DNA of 64,000 nucleotides from Vagococcus humatus (GCF_003950325.1 NZ_PXZH01000002.1:1-64000), one strand, 5' to 3'. Positions 43,818 to 53,116 are shown, counted from the stretch's first letter. Program-made: numbers and translations. The notes: a model not told the origin generated them from the letters alone.

Positions 43818-45740
43818 TTAATTAGTAGAACTGGCAGGACTCATTGTCTGTCTAGCTTTAGACTGACTAATCTCTTTTTCAAATGGTTTAACATTTAAAC
43901 ATCTCATTGCATTTAAAACAGCAATAACTGTTACACCTACGTCAGCAAACACTGCACCACCCATTGAAGCAATGCCTAGAGCACCTAAAATTAGGAATAA
44001 AACTTTGATAACAATCGCGAACACAATATTTTCTTTGACGATTTTCAATGTTTTACGGGACAAATGAATGGCAGTGGAAATCCGCGAAGGTTCGTCTGTC
44101 ATAATAACAATATCAGCTGCTTCAATGGCAGCATCAGAACCTAAACCTCCCATAGCAATTCCAATGTCTGCTCTAGCTAAAACAGGAGCATCATTGATAC
44201 CATCTCCTACAAAGGCTAGTTTATGGCCAGCTTTTTCTTCTTTTAATAATGTTTCCAGTTGGGTTACTTTATCTCCTGGGAGTAACTGTGTATAAACTTT
44301 AGGAATACCTAAAGAGCTAGCCACTGCTTCACCAGTTTCTTTGGTATCTCCTGTTAACATAACCGTGTTGATACGATGCTGATGTTGTAAATCATAAATG
44401 GCTTGTTTAGCATCTACTTTGAGCTGATCTGCAATAACAATATAACCTGCATAGCTTTGATTAATAGCTACATGAACAAGGGTGCCTATTTCTTCAGGCA
44501 CTAGGTAATCAATTTGTTCTTGCTTCATAAGTTTTTCATTGCCGACTAACATAGACTTGCCAAATACTTTACCTTTTAGCCCGTAGCCAGCTAATTCTTC
44601 TAAATCGGTCACTTGATTTTTATCGATATCTTTTCCGTAAGCTTGTTTTAAAGAAGCTCCGATAGGGTGAGTAGAGAAGCTTTCCATGTAAGCTGTTAGC
44701 TTAAGTAGTTCTTCTTTACTTAAATTGACTGGCTGAATATGTTGTACTTCAAAGGTTCCCTTAGTTAAGGTACCAGTCTTATCAAAAACAATCGTGTCAG
44801 TTTGTGCTAATGCTTCTAAATAGTTGCTGCCTTTAATCAAAATACCTAATTTAGAGGCTCCTCCAATCCCGCCAAAGAAACTAAGTGGTACGGAGATAAC
44901 TAGAGCACAGGGACAAGAGATAACTAGAAAGGTTAACGCTCGGTGAACCCATTCGCTAAAGTTTCCGCCTGTAAGGATAGGTGGAATAAGAGCCAAAGCT
45001 AAGGCTAGGAACACAACCGTTGGTGTATAGTAACGAGCAAATTTAGTAATGAAATTTTCAGAAGCAGCCTTTTTACTGCTAGCATTTTCTACTAAATCTA
45101 AAATTTTGTTTACTGTAGAGTCACCAAATTCTTCTGTTACTTTTAATTCTAAAACACCGCTTGTATTAATACAGCCGCTTAAAACGGCATCTTCAATGGT
45201 TACTCGCCGAGGAACAGACTCTCCTGTTAGAGCAGAAGTATCTAGTAAACCACTTCCTTTAGTAACCACACCATCTACTGGCACCCGTTCTCCTGGTTTA
45301 ACTAAAATAGTATCGCCAATTTCCACTTCATCAGGGTCTACTTGTTCAAAAGTTTCCCCTATTTTTAAGTGAGCGTAGTCTGGGCGAATGTCCATTAATT
45401 GACTAATGGATTTTCTGGATTGGTTGACAGCGTAACTTTGAAAAAGTTCGCCTATTTGGAAGAACAGCATAACAGCTACCCCTTCAATATAGTCTCCCAC
45501 AAAAAAAGCGCCAATGGTTGCTACTACCATTAAGAAATTTTCGTCAAAAACTTGTCCATGAATAATATTTTTGACAGCTTTTTTTACAATGTCTCCACCA
45601 ATGATCCCGTAAATAACTAGATAGATAGCTAATTGTAAATAAGAACGATCTGGAATAGGAAGAAATCCGTTAATTATAAGTAAACTAGCACTGATTAAGA
45701 TTTTTGCGAATATTTTTTTATTTCGGTTCATTTGACTCAC
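43818..45740 (-). CDS. Heavy-metal-exporting P1B-2-type ATPase (CadA/ZntA-like), lacking its own metal-binding domain
   Basis: A 640-residue P-type ATPase with TGES, the CPC motif in FLVISCPCALVISVP, DKTGTLTKG, GDGINDAPVLARADIG and, near the end, FADVGVTVIAVLNAMRC, which marks the Zn/Cd/Pb class. It starts directly with the membrane domain. The usual N-terminal GMDC.NC domain is encoded as a separate protein immediately upstream (45741-45962), with no gap between the genes. It exports Zn(II), Cd(II) or Pb(II) from the cytosol. The symbol cadA would fit but the metal is not proven. Confidence 0.9.
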   Translation of the reverse strand: MSQMNRNKKIFAKILISASLLIINGFLPIPDRSYLQLAIYLVIYGIIGGDIVKKAVKNIIHGQVFDENFLMVVATIGAFFVGDYIEGVAVMLFFQIGELFQSYAVNQSRKSISQLMDIRPDYAHLKIGETFEQVDPDEVEIGDTILVKPGERVPVDGVVTKGSGLLDTSALTGESVPRRVTIEDAVLSGCINTSGVLELKVTEEFGDSTVNKILDLVENASSKKAASENFITKFARYYTPTVVFLALALALIPPILTGGNFSEWVHRALTFLVISCPCALVISVPLSFFGGIGGASKLGILIKGSNYLEALAQTDTIVFDKTGTLTKGTFEVQHIQPVNLSKEELLKLTAYMESFSTHPIGASLKQAYGKDIDKNQVTDLEELAGYGLKGKVFGKSMLVGNEKLMKQEQIDYLVPEEIGTLVHVAINQSYAGYIVIADQLKVDAKQAIYDLQHQHRINTVMLTGDTKETGEAVASSLGIPKVYTQLLPGDKVTQLETLLKEEKAGHKLAFVGDGINDAPVLARADIGIAMGGLGSDAAIEAADIVIMTDEPSRISTAIHLSRKTLKIVKENIVFAIVIKVLFLILGALGIASMGGAVFADVGVTVIAVLNAMRCLNVKPFEKEISQSKARQTMSPASSTN

Positions 45741-45962
45741 CTAAGCCTTAACCATGTCGACATCAGGTTCTAATTGCTTAACGGTTTTTTCAGTCTCTTT
45801 AAGAATCTCAGGCATGTTTTCTCTATCCGCTCTAATACTTAATTTGGTTGTCATAAAATTAACTGAAGCTTCGTCTACTCCTTCGATTTTTTTGACAGCA
45901 TTTTCAATTTTCATTGCGCAATTAGCACAATCCAAGCCTTCTAATCTAAACGTTTTTTTCAT
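45741..45962 (-). CDS. Free-standing heavy-metal-associated (HMA) domain protein
   Basis: A 73-residue ferredoxin-like HMA domain with the metal site GLDCANC (about residues 9-15) and ending in VKQLEPDVDMVKA. Its stop is directly followed by the ATPase start, so it is the detached metal-binding domain of that pump or its chaperone. The start is ATG 45962 behind AGGAGG; the frame is open upstream through the promoter, but without a ribosome site. Confidence 0.9.
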   Translation of the reverse strand: MKKTFRLEGLDCANCAMKIENAVKKIEGVDEASVNFMTTKLSIRADRENMPEILKETEKTVKQLEPDVDMVKA

Positions 45963-45994
45963 GAAAAACCCTCCTAAATAATAATATGAATGTA

Positions 45995-46008
45995 TGAACA
46001 TTTTTTCA
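45995..46008 (-). promoter_or_regulatory. Second ArsR/SmtB-like operator in the CadA leader
   Basis: TGAACATTTTTTCA, a TGAA-N6-TTCA element between the promoter and the HMA start codon. Confidence 0.5.
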
Positions 46009-46025
46009 TACTTAACTCTAATTGC

Positions 46026-46055
46026 ATTATATATGAATATGCGTTCATGTGTCAA
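46026..46055 (-). promoter_or_regulatory. Metal-responsive promoter of the HMA-ATPase operon with ArsR/SmtB operator
   Basis: On the minus strand TTGACA, 18-bp spacer, TATAAT. The spacer holds TGAA-CGCATA-TTCA (46034-46047), close to the TGAACA-N2-TGTTCA-type site of CzrA/SmtB repressors. No ArsR gene lies nearby, so the regulator must act from elsewhere. Confidence 0.8.
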
Positions 46056-46150
46056 TGGTTAAAAAAGCGCTTTTATTGTTTGTGTATAGTAAAAAACACA
46101 TGAAGATTACTGGTAGGTAATAGCCATGTGTTTTTATAGCATAAAAATAA

Positions 46151-46504
46151 CTAGAAATTTTTATAAATTATTTTAGGAATCTGGTTTTTAGAAATTGGTT
46201 CCCAATGAGTTATTCCTTTTTTAGGAGCATATAACACTTTTAAGTAGGTATCTGGTGTAAATGATTGAGCTTGTTTAACAGTCAAGTTAGCTTTAATTGG
46301 TTGATTATCTTCTCCGTATAAACGAAGTTGATAAGTGACGGTTTTATGTTTAGTCTCTGTTTGTTTAGTCTGGTTATTAATTTTAGTATAGTAACTAGCT
46401 GAAACATAGTTATGTTGATACCAAGTTAACATAAAAGCAATGGCTAGCATTAGGATGACTAATGTTCCCATTTTTTTAATACTTAAATCGAGCTGAAAGT
46501 CCAT
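46151..46504 (-). CDS. YxeA family (DUF1093-like) membrane-anchored protein
   Basis: A 117-residue protein with an N-terminal hydrophobic helix (about 11-28) and an extracytoplasmic beta-rich domain (KHKTVTYQLRLYGEDNQPIKANLTV, DTYLKVLYAPKKGITHWEPISKNQIP). This is the pattern of the YxeA family, small exported Firmicutes proteins of unknown function. Ribosome site AGGAGGA. Single gene. Family assignment rests on pattern only. Confidence 0.65.
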   Translation of the reverse strand: MDFQLDLSIKKMGTLVILMLAIAFMLTWYQHNYVSASYYTKINNQTKQTETKHKTVTYQLRLYGEDNQPIKANLTVKQAQSFTPDTYLKVLYAPKKGITHWEPISKNQIPKIIYKNF

Positions 46505-46582
46505 AAGATTAATCCTCCTTATTTTGCATTATAGAGGAAATAGCAGTAGGAAACTAGTCCTCTTGCATAAAAAAATGAAGAA

Positions 46583-47605
46583 CTAATCCTTGGTGTTAAT
46601 CTGACCAACTGTTTCTCGTTGAATAAGCCCATAAGTCTGAATAATGACAGGTTGCTGGCGAGTAGTTGGAGTAGTTAGTTGAGAGACGAGCTGCTTAACG
46701 CTAGCAGTTGCAAGGTCATGGATTTGGATATCCACGCTGGTCAAAAAAGGATGGGTTAAGGTAGCTAAAAAAGAATTATTAAAACTGATGAGAGAAAAAT
46801 CTGCTGGGATTTCATAACCTATTTGGCTTAAAGCCTGAATAGTTTTTAAAGCTAAACCTTCATCCATGACAATAGCTCCAGTTATGCCTTCTCTTTGAAT
46901 CCATGGGATAAATTCTTGCCAATCTTGTTTCTCTTGAAGTATCTTGGGAGAAAAAACAGGTAAGTTAGCTTGTTTTAAAGCAGATTGATAGCCTATATAT
47001 CGGTCAATAAAGACTTGATCTTCTTGGCGGTCTGTTAAAAATAAAATTTTTTGATGATGATGCTCTATTAAATGATTTGTGCTACAGCGACCTAATAACT
47101 GATTATCGTTGTCTACATAAGAGAGGCCATCCCTTTGAGAACAAGGTTTACCAATCAAGGTGACTGGGATAGTTTCTTTCATCAAATAATGAAGAATTGG
47201 ATCGTTTTTAATAGAGTAAGTTAAAATAAAACCATCTACTTGTTTTTGAGCATACATTTGTTTGACATGGTTAAGTAGTTCTTCATTATCTTTGCCAGTA
47301 ATAATAACCGTAGCTAGCTGCAAGTCGACAGCAGCTTGGTTAATGCTATAAATAAGTTCTAAGTAAAATGGGTTTCCTACTTGTTCTTTAGTAAGAAAAG
47401 GAGGAAGAATAATTCCAAGAGCATTAGCAGATTGAGTGCCTAGATTTCTAGCAGAAATATTAGGCACATATCCCATGTCCTTCATTATGTTTCTAACTTT
47501 CTCTTTAGTAGCAATGGAAATACTAGGATGATCGTTAATAACACGGGAAACAGTGGAAGTCGCCACCCCTGCTTTTTTAGCCACATCTTTTACAGTAATA
47601 GTCAT
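46583..47605 (-). CDS. LacI family regulator (MalR-like)
   Basis: A 340-residue repressor. An N-terminal LacI helix-turn-helix (TITVKDVAKKAGVATSTVSRVIND, 2-25, and hinge SARNLGTQ) is followed by a periplasmic-binding-protein-like effector domain. It is the last gene behind the beta-phosphoglucomutase and aldose epimerase genes. A matching LacI-type palindrome occupies the promoter of that operon, implying autoregulation. A maltose, trehalose or related disaccharide signal is likely. Confidence 0.87.
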   Translation of the reverse strand: MTITVKDVAKKAGVATSTVSRVINDHPSISIATKEKVRNIMKDMGYVPNISARNLGTQSANALGIILPPFLTKEQVGNPFYLELIYSINQAAVDLQLATVIITGKDNEELLNHVKQMYAQKQVDGFILTYSIKNDPILHYLMKETIPVTLIGKPCSQRDGLSYVDNDNQLLGRCSTNHLIEHHHQKILFLTDRQEDQVFIDRYIGYQSALKQANLPVFSPKILQEKQDWQEFIPWIQREGITGAIVMDEGLALKTIQALSQIGYEIPADFSLISFNNSFLATLTHPFLTSVDIQIHDLATASVKQLVSQLTTPTTRQQPVIIQTYGLIQRETVGQINTKD

Positions 47606-47631
47606 AGTTCAAACACTTTCTTTCTAAAGTA

Positions 47632-48636
47632 TCATAAGTCTAAGGTTGAAAATTGATAGATAGTTTTTCTAGTATAACGAGTATTAGGTAAAGCTTCAAT
47701 TGTTCCCCAATGCGGAAAATGAAGGATGTCAGGTAGATGTTGGGGTTCGATAGCTAAACCTAATTGACTACACATTTTTTGTCCTGTAACAGTGATAGGA
47801 CTGTTAAAACCTGTTGTCGAAAATAAAACAAAACTAGGTTGATCGGTAAAAATTTCTAACTTTCGACCAGAGAGTGGTTCAGATAAGATAAGGTTAGGCT
47901 CATTTTTAGTAAGAGTTTTTAAAATAAAAGGATCATCTAAGCCTTGGGGAATTATTTGAAATAAGTCGGACAGTCTAACTTCTTTTAAGAGAAGGGGGAT
48001 AATCTTGGAAGAAGTTAAGAGTTTTCCTGTTGGTAGCTTATCTTTATCTAATTCTAACAAGCCTTTGGTTTTCACAGTTAAAAAGTGTTCCTGAATCTTT
48101 CTTTTTCCATTTCCAGATAGGTTAAAATAAGTGTGACTAGTTGGATTAATCCAAGTTTGTTTTTCAGCCCAGTAGTCCATCTCCATAATAAGTTGATTTT
48201 TTTCTAGGGTATAGTGGACAGTTACATGAATAGGTCCAGGATAGCCAGAAAGAGTGTCAATTAAAGAAAAACTAACACGAGAAAAATCTTTTCCTTCAGC
48301 AGTAGTAACTGACCAAAATTGAAAGGACCAACCATTAGAGCCACCATGAATATGATGTTTCTTTTCGTTTTTTTCTAAAGAATAGTTGTGGCACTCTCCC
48401 TCTCTGATACGTCCTGCCACAGGTCCTACAACTGCACCAAAAAAACTAGTATCTGTTAACAGCTGTTCTTCTTTATCTAAGGTTAATAAAATATTTTCGT
48501 GTTTAAAATGAGCATCTGGAGCCCAAAGTTCATACATTCTAGCTCCGTAATTGACAAAAGTAGCAGTTAAGTAATCGTTGCTTAAAGTAATTTTTTTTAA
48601 AAGAGGGTGGTTACCAGACTCAATTTTTATTCCCAT
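47632..48636 (-). CDS. Aldose 1-epimerase (GalM family)
   Basis: A 334-residue beta-sandwich mutarotase with [28 protein letters not shown], the active-site [12 protein letters not shown] and [12 protein letters not shown] (catalytic His), and a late Glu in [10 protein letters not shown]. It supplies beta-glucose or related anomers. It overlaps the beta-phosphoglucomutase gene by 17 bp, with GGGAGACGTC as site, so the two are coupled. The companion phosphorylase that normally makes beta-glucose-1-phosphate is absent here. Confidence 0.88.
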   Translation of the reverse strand: MGIKIESGNHPLLKKITLSNDYLTATFVNYGARMYELWAPDAHFKHENILLTLDKEEQLLTDTSFFGAVVGPVAGRIREGECHNYSLEKNEKKHHIHGGSNGWSFQFWSVTTAEGKDFSRVSFSLIDTLSGYPGPIHVTVHYTLEKNQLIMEMDYWAEKQTWINPTSHTYFNLSGNGKRKIQEHFLTVKTKGLLELDKDKLPTGKLLTSSKIIPLLLKEVRLSDLFQIIPQGLDDPFILKTLTKNEPNLILSEPLSGRKLEIFTDQPSFVLFSTTGFNSPITVTGQKMCSQLGLAIEPQHLPDILHFPHWGTIEALPNTRYTRKTIYQFSTLDL

Positions 48637-49297
48637 GTGACGTCTCCCAAGAGTTTACTAAAAAGTTAAAGGTCAGTTGAGTTGTATTGGGAACAAGAGA
48701 TAAATCTTTTCCTAATTCTTCTGGAGTCCCTACTCCTATAGGATAAGCACCACTTGCTTTAATTCCTTGAATGCCGGCTTTGGCGTCTTCAATCCCAATA
48801 CATTGGTCAATCGGAACCTTTATTTTTTCCGCAGCTAAAAGAAAAATATCTGGAGCTGGTTTGCCGTTTTTAATTTCTGCCGGATTAGCAATGGCATCAA
48901 AATAAGGAAGTAGCCCTAATTTTTTTAAAAGAACTGGGCCATTTTTACTGGCAGAAGCTAAAGAAATAGCGATATTTTGAGCTTTTAAATCAGATAGTAA
49001 AGCTAAAATTCCTGGATAAACATCTTTTGGTGAGACTTTTTGGATCATTTCAACATATAAGTCATTTTTCTGCTTAGCTAGTTGAGCAAATTCTTCTTTT
49101 GAAAATTGATCAAGTTGGTTACCATGTTTTAAAATTAAGGTGAGAGAATCTTCTCGACTAACTCCTTTTAATTGTTCATTAAAGTCACGGTCAATGTGGA
49201 TACCAAGATGATTGGCTAATTCTTTCCAAGCTAAATAATGGTATTCTGCTGTATCTGTTAAAACTCCATCTAAATCAAAAAGTACTCCTTTAAACAT
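48620..49297 (-). CDS. pgmB: Beta-phosphoglucomutase
   Basis: A 225-residue HAD-superfamily phosphomutase converting beta-glucose-1-phosphate to glucose-6-phosphate. It has [15 protein letters not shown] (nucleophile Asp and acid/base Asp), [17 protein letters not shown] and [15 protein letters not shown]. The start is ATG 49297, 9 nt behind AAAGGA; an ATG three codons upstream is too close to that site. First gene of the operon pgmB-galM-lacI type regulator. Confidence 0.92.
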   Translation of the reverse strand: MFKGVLFDLDGVLTDTAEYHYLAWKELANHLGIHIDRDFNEQLKGVSREDSLTLILKHGNQLDQFSKEEFAQLAKQKNDLYVEMIQKVSPKDVYPGILALLSDLKAQNIAISLASASKNGPVLLKKLGLLPYFDAIANPAEIKNGKPAPDIFLLAAEKIKVPIDQCIGIEDAKAGIQGIKASGAYPIGVGTPEELGKDLSLVPNTTQLTFNFLVNSWETSHGNKN

Positions 49298-49356
49298 AAA
49301 ATTCATCCTTTCAAATGGCTGTTGTGGTTTAAATATGAAGGTCTTGTAAGTAACTC

Positions 49357-49386
49357 TATCATAAGCGCAACCGGTTGCGCTAGTCA
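49357..49386 (-). promoter_or_regulatory. pgmB promoter with LacI-family operator as its spacer
   Basis: On the minus strand TTGACT, an 18-bp spacer, TATGAT. The spacer is exactly the perfect palindrome AGCGCAACCGGTTGCGCT, a LacI/MalR-type operator with the central CpG. Confidence 0.88.
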
Positions 49387-49447
49387 ATCTTTTTCTTATG
49401 AGCTAAAGGTTGAATTAAGACATAATAAGCTATTTAATTTTATTTGT

Positions 49448-49476
49448 TTGATAACATACTTAACTATCTATATAAT
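49448..49476 (+). promoter_or_regulatory. Promoter of a short transcript
   Basis: TTGATA, 17-bp spacer, TATAAT, in a gap without annotated genes. A terminator begins about 95 bp downstream. Confidence 0.7.
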
Positions 49477-49482
49477 GAATAT

Positions 49483-49613
49483 AAAAAGGTATGATTATAT
49501 ATGGGAAAATATGAGGATTCTTTTCTAGAAAAAAGCATAACAAGAAATATAAAAAGAAACGTAAATCCAAAGTAAAGAAAAAAAGATGACAACTAAGTTG
49601 CCATCTTTTTTTT
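49483..49613 (+). ncRNA. Candidate short RNA or small-peptide gene (about 130 nt)
   Basis: A near-consensus promoter and a terminator bracket about 130 nt. A 24-codon frame (49501-49575, basic, rich in Lys, Arg and Asn) exists, but its ribosome site AAAAAGG is 11-12 nt away, so coding is doubtful. The unit may be a small RNA, antisense-free, between two divergent/convergent minus-strand genes. No homology is claimed. Confidence 0.4.
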
Positions 49614-49614
49614 A
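49576..49614. terminator. Bidirectional terminator before pepX
   Basis: Stem AAAAAGATG-CAACT/AGTTG-CATCTTTTT with A and T runs on either side. It serves the short transcript and pepX. Confidence 0.85.
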
Positions 49615-52005
49615 TTATTTCGTAGGAAGATGAAGAGAGCTTTCATTTAAGTTAATGGAGTAGCTAAGGTCTTGATTCCCTCTAATTGTCATACTAAAGT
49701 CCGTGCTATAAATAACTAAACCGAGTTGTCTTCCTTTTGGTAAATGATAAAGGGTAGGCTGTAAAGCAAACTCTACTTCCACCCATTGATTAGCTTGTAA
49801 GTCATCATTTTTCCAAGGGTTTTCTCTATTTTGAAGATTAATATGACCGACAGAAATTAATTTAAAGTCTGTTTCTTTATCTAATTTAAATTCTTTCAAA
49901 TCATCTTCTCGCCATTGATAACCTAGTGGCATTGCTTTTAGTCCTAAGGTATCAGCTTCTGGTTTTAAGCGTTTAGCAGTTCCAAAATCAACTAAACGAA
50001 CACTTAGCATTCCTATATCTTGGTTAGAGGCTACTTTTAATTTCACAGTAGGTTCCCCAGAAAGAATTAATTCTTCTTTTAATGGAGTAGATTTCATCAA
50101 ATAGCGATGTCCATCTAGAGGGCTACCTTCTGTGCATAAATCTTTCTCCCATTGAGTGAAGTTCTTTGTATAACTATCAAAGAGTACCGGATCCAATTGA
50201 TCGCTAAAGGTGACTACTTCAGAGGTTTCTTCAGCAACCAGTTGTCCTTTATGACAGTTGAAAGTGACTGTTTCTTTTCCAGTCCAATCTGGACGAGTTA
50301 ACCAGTTTTCAGGTTGGGTATTATCTTGATAGATTACATCAGGCAGTAATTCTTTAGCATGATTATCTAAATCGTATAATTTATGACTAAGCCATAAATT
50401 CATCATGTCGTTAAAGTCAAGAGAAGGCATGTTGTTAATATAGATATGTTGTCCTTGGTGTAGAATTATTTTTTTAGCAACAGGGACTTCTTTTAACGCT
50501 TCCCATAGTTGATAAACATGACGTGGTTTAACGTTCCAATCATTTAAGCCATGAACCATTACAACGTCAATTTTAATATCTTTGACATGTGGTAGATAAT
50601 TTCGTTCGTCCCAAAAAGTATTGTAGTTTCCAGTTTCACGGTCTTGAAGACGTGTCAGCTCTTTTTGAGAAGCGTTGAAGAAATCTTTGATACGTAAGTA
50701 GTCACCAGGAGTGTGCATACGGCTAAAGGTTAATTCAGCTAATACATCTGCATCTTCACCAGGAAAACCTCCAGGTGCAACGACTAATCCGTTATCTCGG
50801 TAGTATTGATACCAATCAGAGATAGCAGCTTCTGAAATAATCGTTTCTAGACCTGCTACACCAGTTGTAGCAGCTGCAGTGGCTAATGTGCCTAAATAAG
50901 AACGGCCAGTCATAGCTACTTTATGATTACTCCACCAAGCTTTAATTTCGATATTATCTGTTCGGTTAGTAAAGGCCCGGCGATTGCCAGCTAACCATTC
51001 GATAACAGCAGTCATAGATTCTGTTTGTTCTACAGAGCCACAAGTTTGAATACCATCAGAGTCTTTAGAACCAATTCCTGCAGAATAAACAGCCGCAAAA
51101 CCTCTAGGTAGAAAATAATCATTAAAGGTGTAGGATTGTTCTCTCATAAATGTTTCACTAGCTTCAGTTGTTTCACCTTGAACTAGTCGTTCGTTAGGTA
51201 ATTGTTTGTCTGTTGGAGTGAATTGAATAGTTTCATAAGTCACATCATTCGGTTCTTTTCGGGTTAAAGGTTGATTAGGATTGTGCATCATTTTATCGCT
51301 AGCTTCAGGATTAATGCCTTGGCAATAAGGGCTAGCTGTGAAAAGACTTGGAACTTTAAGACCTGTTTCCGTTTCTTTTGGTCGCAAAATTTCTACTTTA
51401 ATCAAATCTCTTTTTCCGTCTTGGTCTGTATCTAGAGAAGATTCTACATAAACCACTTCCCGGATAATTTCATTTGTATCAAAAACAGCTTGAGCTTTTC
51501 CGTTAAAGAATAAAGGGAGCGGCCATTTTTTATGAGAATAATATCCTCGGCTAGCTAATGAATCAATAAATGTTAGCGCTTTTTTATTGTGGGTATTTAA
51601 TAACATATACCAAGCTTTGATTAAGTCTTCTGTCTTATCAAAAGAAGCGTCTAATACAGGTATGCCAATCTTTTTAGCATCAGCTAAACAAGTGTCACTA
51701 TTAAAATCAATAGTTAATTGGAACTCTAGTAATTGTAGTCCGACTAGATAGAATACTTCTTGTGAAAGAGGAAGATTCTCTTGTTTAAATTGGTATAAAT
51801 CAGTTGTAGAATTAGCTAAAAGATTACGATACTTGCTAGCTAAACCACCTTCACTCGTTACTTCTGGAAAACTTTTCTCTAATAAATAAAACCATAGTGC
51901 AGTTACATCCTTTGGCGCTTGCTCATCTAAAAAACCAATCTTAGTTAATTCATCTACTGCTGTTTGAAAGCTTTCTTCTTTAAAACCAAATTGATTCAAT
52001 TTCAT
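49615..52005 (-). CDS. pepX: Xaa-Pro dipeptidyl-peptidase PepX
   Basis: A 796-residue S15-family serine peptidase removing X-Pro dipeptides in the cytosol. An N-terminal helical domain precedes the alpha/beta-hydrolase core with the nucleophile Ser in MTGRSYLGTLA (about residue 367), Asp in HGLNDWNVKPRH and His in LHQGQHIY, and the C-terminal jelly roll. The start is ATG 52005, 9 nt behind AGGAGG; the ATG two codons upstream is too close to that site. Typical of lactic acid bacteria. Confidence 0.94.
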   Translation of the reverse strand: MKLNQFGFKEESFQTAVDELTKIGFLDEQAPKDVTALWFYLLEKSFPEVTSEGGLASKYRNLLANSTTDLYQFKQENLPLSQEVFYLVGLQLLEFQLTIDFNSDTCLADAKKIGIPVLDASFDKTEDLIKAWYMLLNTHNKKALTFIDSLASRGYYSHKKWPLPLFFNGKAQAVFDTNEIIREVVYVESSLDTDQDGKRDLIKVEILRPKETETGLKVPSLFTASPYCQGINPEASDKMMHNPNQPLTRKEPNDVTYETIQFTPTDKQLPNERLVQGETTEASETFMREQSYTFNDYFLPRGFAAVYSAGIGSKDSDGIQTCGSVEQTESMTAVIEWLAGNRRAFTNRTDNIEIKAWWSNHKVAMTGRSYLGTLATAAATTGVAGLETIISEAAISDWYQYYRDNGLVVAPGGFPGEDADVLAELTFSRMHTPGDYLRIKDFFNASQKELTRLQDRETGNYNTFWDERNYLPHVKDIKIDVVMVHGLNDWNVKPRHVYQLWEALKEVPVAKKIILHQGQHIYINNMPSLDFNDMMNLWLSHKLYDLDNHAKELLPDVIYQDNTQPENWLTRPDWTGKETVTFNCHKGQLVAEETSEVVTFSDQLDPVLFDSYTKNFTQWEKDLCTEGSPLDGHRYLMKSTPLKEELILSGEPTVKLKVASNQDIGMLSVRLVDFGTAKRLKPEADTLGLKAMPLGYQWREDDLKEFKLDKETDFKLISVGHINLQNRENPWKNDDLQANQWVEVEFALQPTLYHLPKGRQLGLVIYSTDFSMTIRGNQDLSYSINLNESSLHLPTK

Positions 52006-52149
52006 CCACATCTGCCTCCTTAAGTTATCTTTATTATACCAACAAGTCAGTAATTTCAAACAATTAAATGTTAAGTTGTTTAATAATTAGCTTATTTTTA
52101 TTATGAAAACATAACATTTGATGATAACGCTTAAAAAAGAAGCTAACAG

Positions 52150-52158
52150 TGCTATAAT
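52150..52158 (+). promoter_or_regulatory. Extended -10 promoter of the LacX-like gene
   Basis: TGC-TATAAT about 50 bp before the start codon. A cre-like element (TGATAACGCTTAAA, two mismatches) lies at 52122-52135. Confidence 0.6.
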
Positions 52159-52207
52159 AGAAAAGAGTCAGTAGATAAATATTTATCAGAAAAGGTGGGG
52201 CTAACAC

Positions 52208-53098
52208 GTGCTAACAATTGAGAATGATCAGTTAACTGTTGTAATTAATCCAAAAGGGGCGGAATTAACTCATGTTTATCACCGTCAAGAAAACTTTGAT
52301 TATATTTGGAATGGAAGTGAATGGGCAAAGCATGCACCTGTTTTATTTCCAGCTATTGGACGGTCAATGGATGACCACTATTTAATAAAAGGGAAAGAAT
52401 ATCCTATGCCACAACATGGCTTTGTTTCTGGCTATGAATTTGAGGTCTTGTCACATGAGAGTGATCGTTTGGTGTTATCTTTAAAAGATAATCAAGAAAC
52501 TTACAAAATGTATCCGTTTCATTTTGAATTGCAAATAGAATTTGCTTTAAAAGAGTGTCAACTAGAACAAAATTTTTCTGTTATCAATTTAGATAATGAA
52601 GCGTTATCCTTTTCTATAGGATCTCATCCGGCTTTTAATGTACCTATAGATGAAACCGGTGAGTTTTCAGATTATTATTTGAGTTTTTTAACAAATCAGG
52701 GAGAAAAAGTAGAGCAGATTGATGTTTTTGATATTGTAAAAAAACCTCATCCTTACCGAACTGGTAATTTAACTCCTTTAGCTGAGCTGACATCTGGTAG
52801 ATTAGCTTTGAACCATGCTTTATTTGATGAGGGTTTACTGATTTTAAAAGGAGAAATGAAACAGATCGAATTAGCTTCTGAAAAGACAAATCATAAAGTA
52901 AGACTAAATTTAGGTGATTTTCCTTATTTAACTCTTTGGACAAAAGAAGGGTTGAATTTACCTTACTTATGTTTAGAACCTTTTTATGGCTTGCCTGATA
53001 TTTATGATCAACCGCAAGAGATCAGTCAAAAAGAAGGAAATGCTATAGTAGCTCCAGGCGAAACCGGTGTTTATCAGTATCAACTTTATTTTGATTAA
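52208..53098 (+). CDS. Aldose 1-epimerase family protein (LacX-like)
   Basis: A 296-residue mutarotase-fold protein (NPKGAELTHVYHRQENFDYIWNG, GFVSGYEFEV, SFSIGSHPAFNVP, LCLEPFYGLPD). LacX is attached to lac operons in lactococci; here it is free-standing, about 23 kb from lacD. The substrate anomer is unknown. It begins at GTG 52208 behind AAGGTGGGG. Confidence 0.85.
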   Translation: MLTIENDQLTVVINPKGAELTHVYHRQENFDYIWNGSEWAKHAPVLFPAIGRSMDDHYLIKGKEYPMPQHGFVSGYEFEVLSHESDRLVLSLKDNQETYKMYPFHFELQIEFALKECQLEQNFSVINLDNEALSFSIGSHPAFNVPIDETGEFSDYYLSFLTNQGEKVEQIDVFDIVKKPHPYRTGNLTPLAELTSGRLALNHALFDEGLLILKGEMKQIELASEKTNHKVRLNLGDFPYLTLWTKEGLNLPYLCLEPFYGLPDIYDQPQEISQKEGNAIVAPGETGVYQYQLYFD

Positions 53099-53116
53099 TA
53101 AACTTAATAAGAGAAA

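Noticed and set aside
49322-49528. 68-codon plus-strand frame over the pgmB promoter
   Set aside because: It spans the LacI operator and promoter, lacks a ribosome site and overlaps the start of another transcript.
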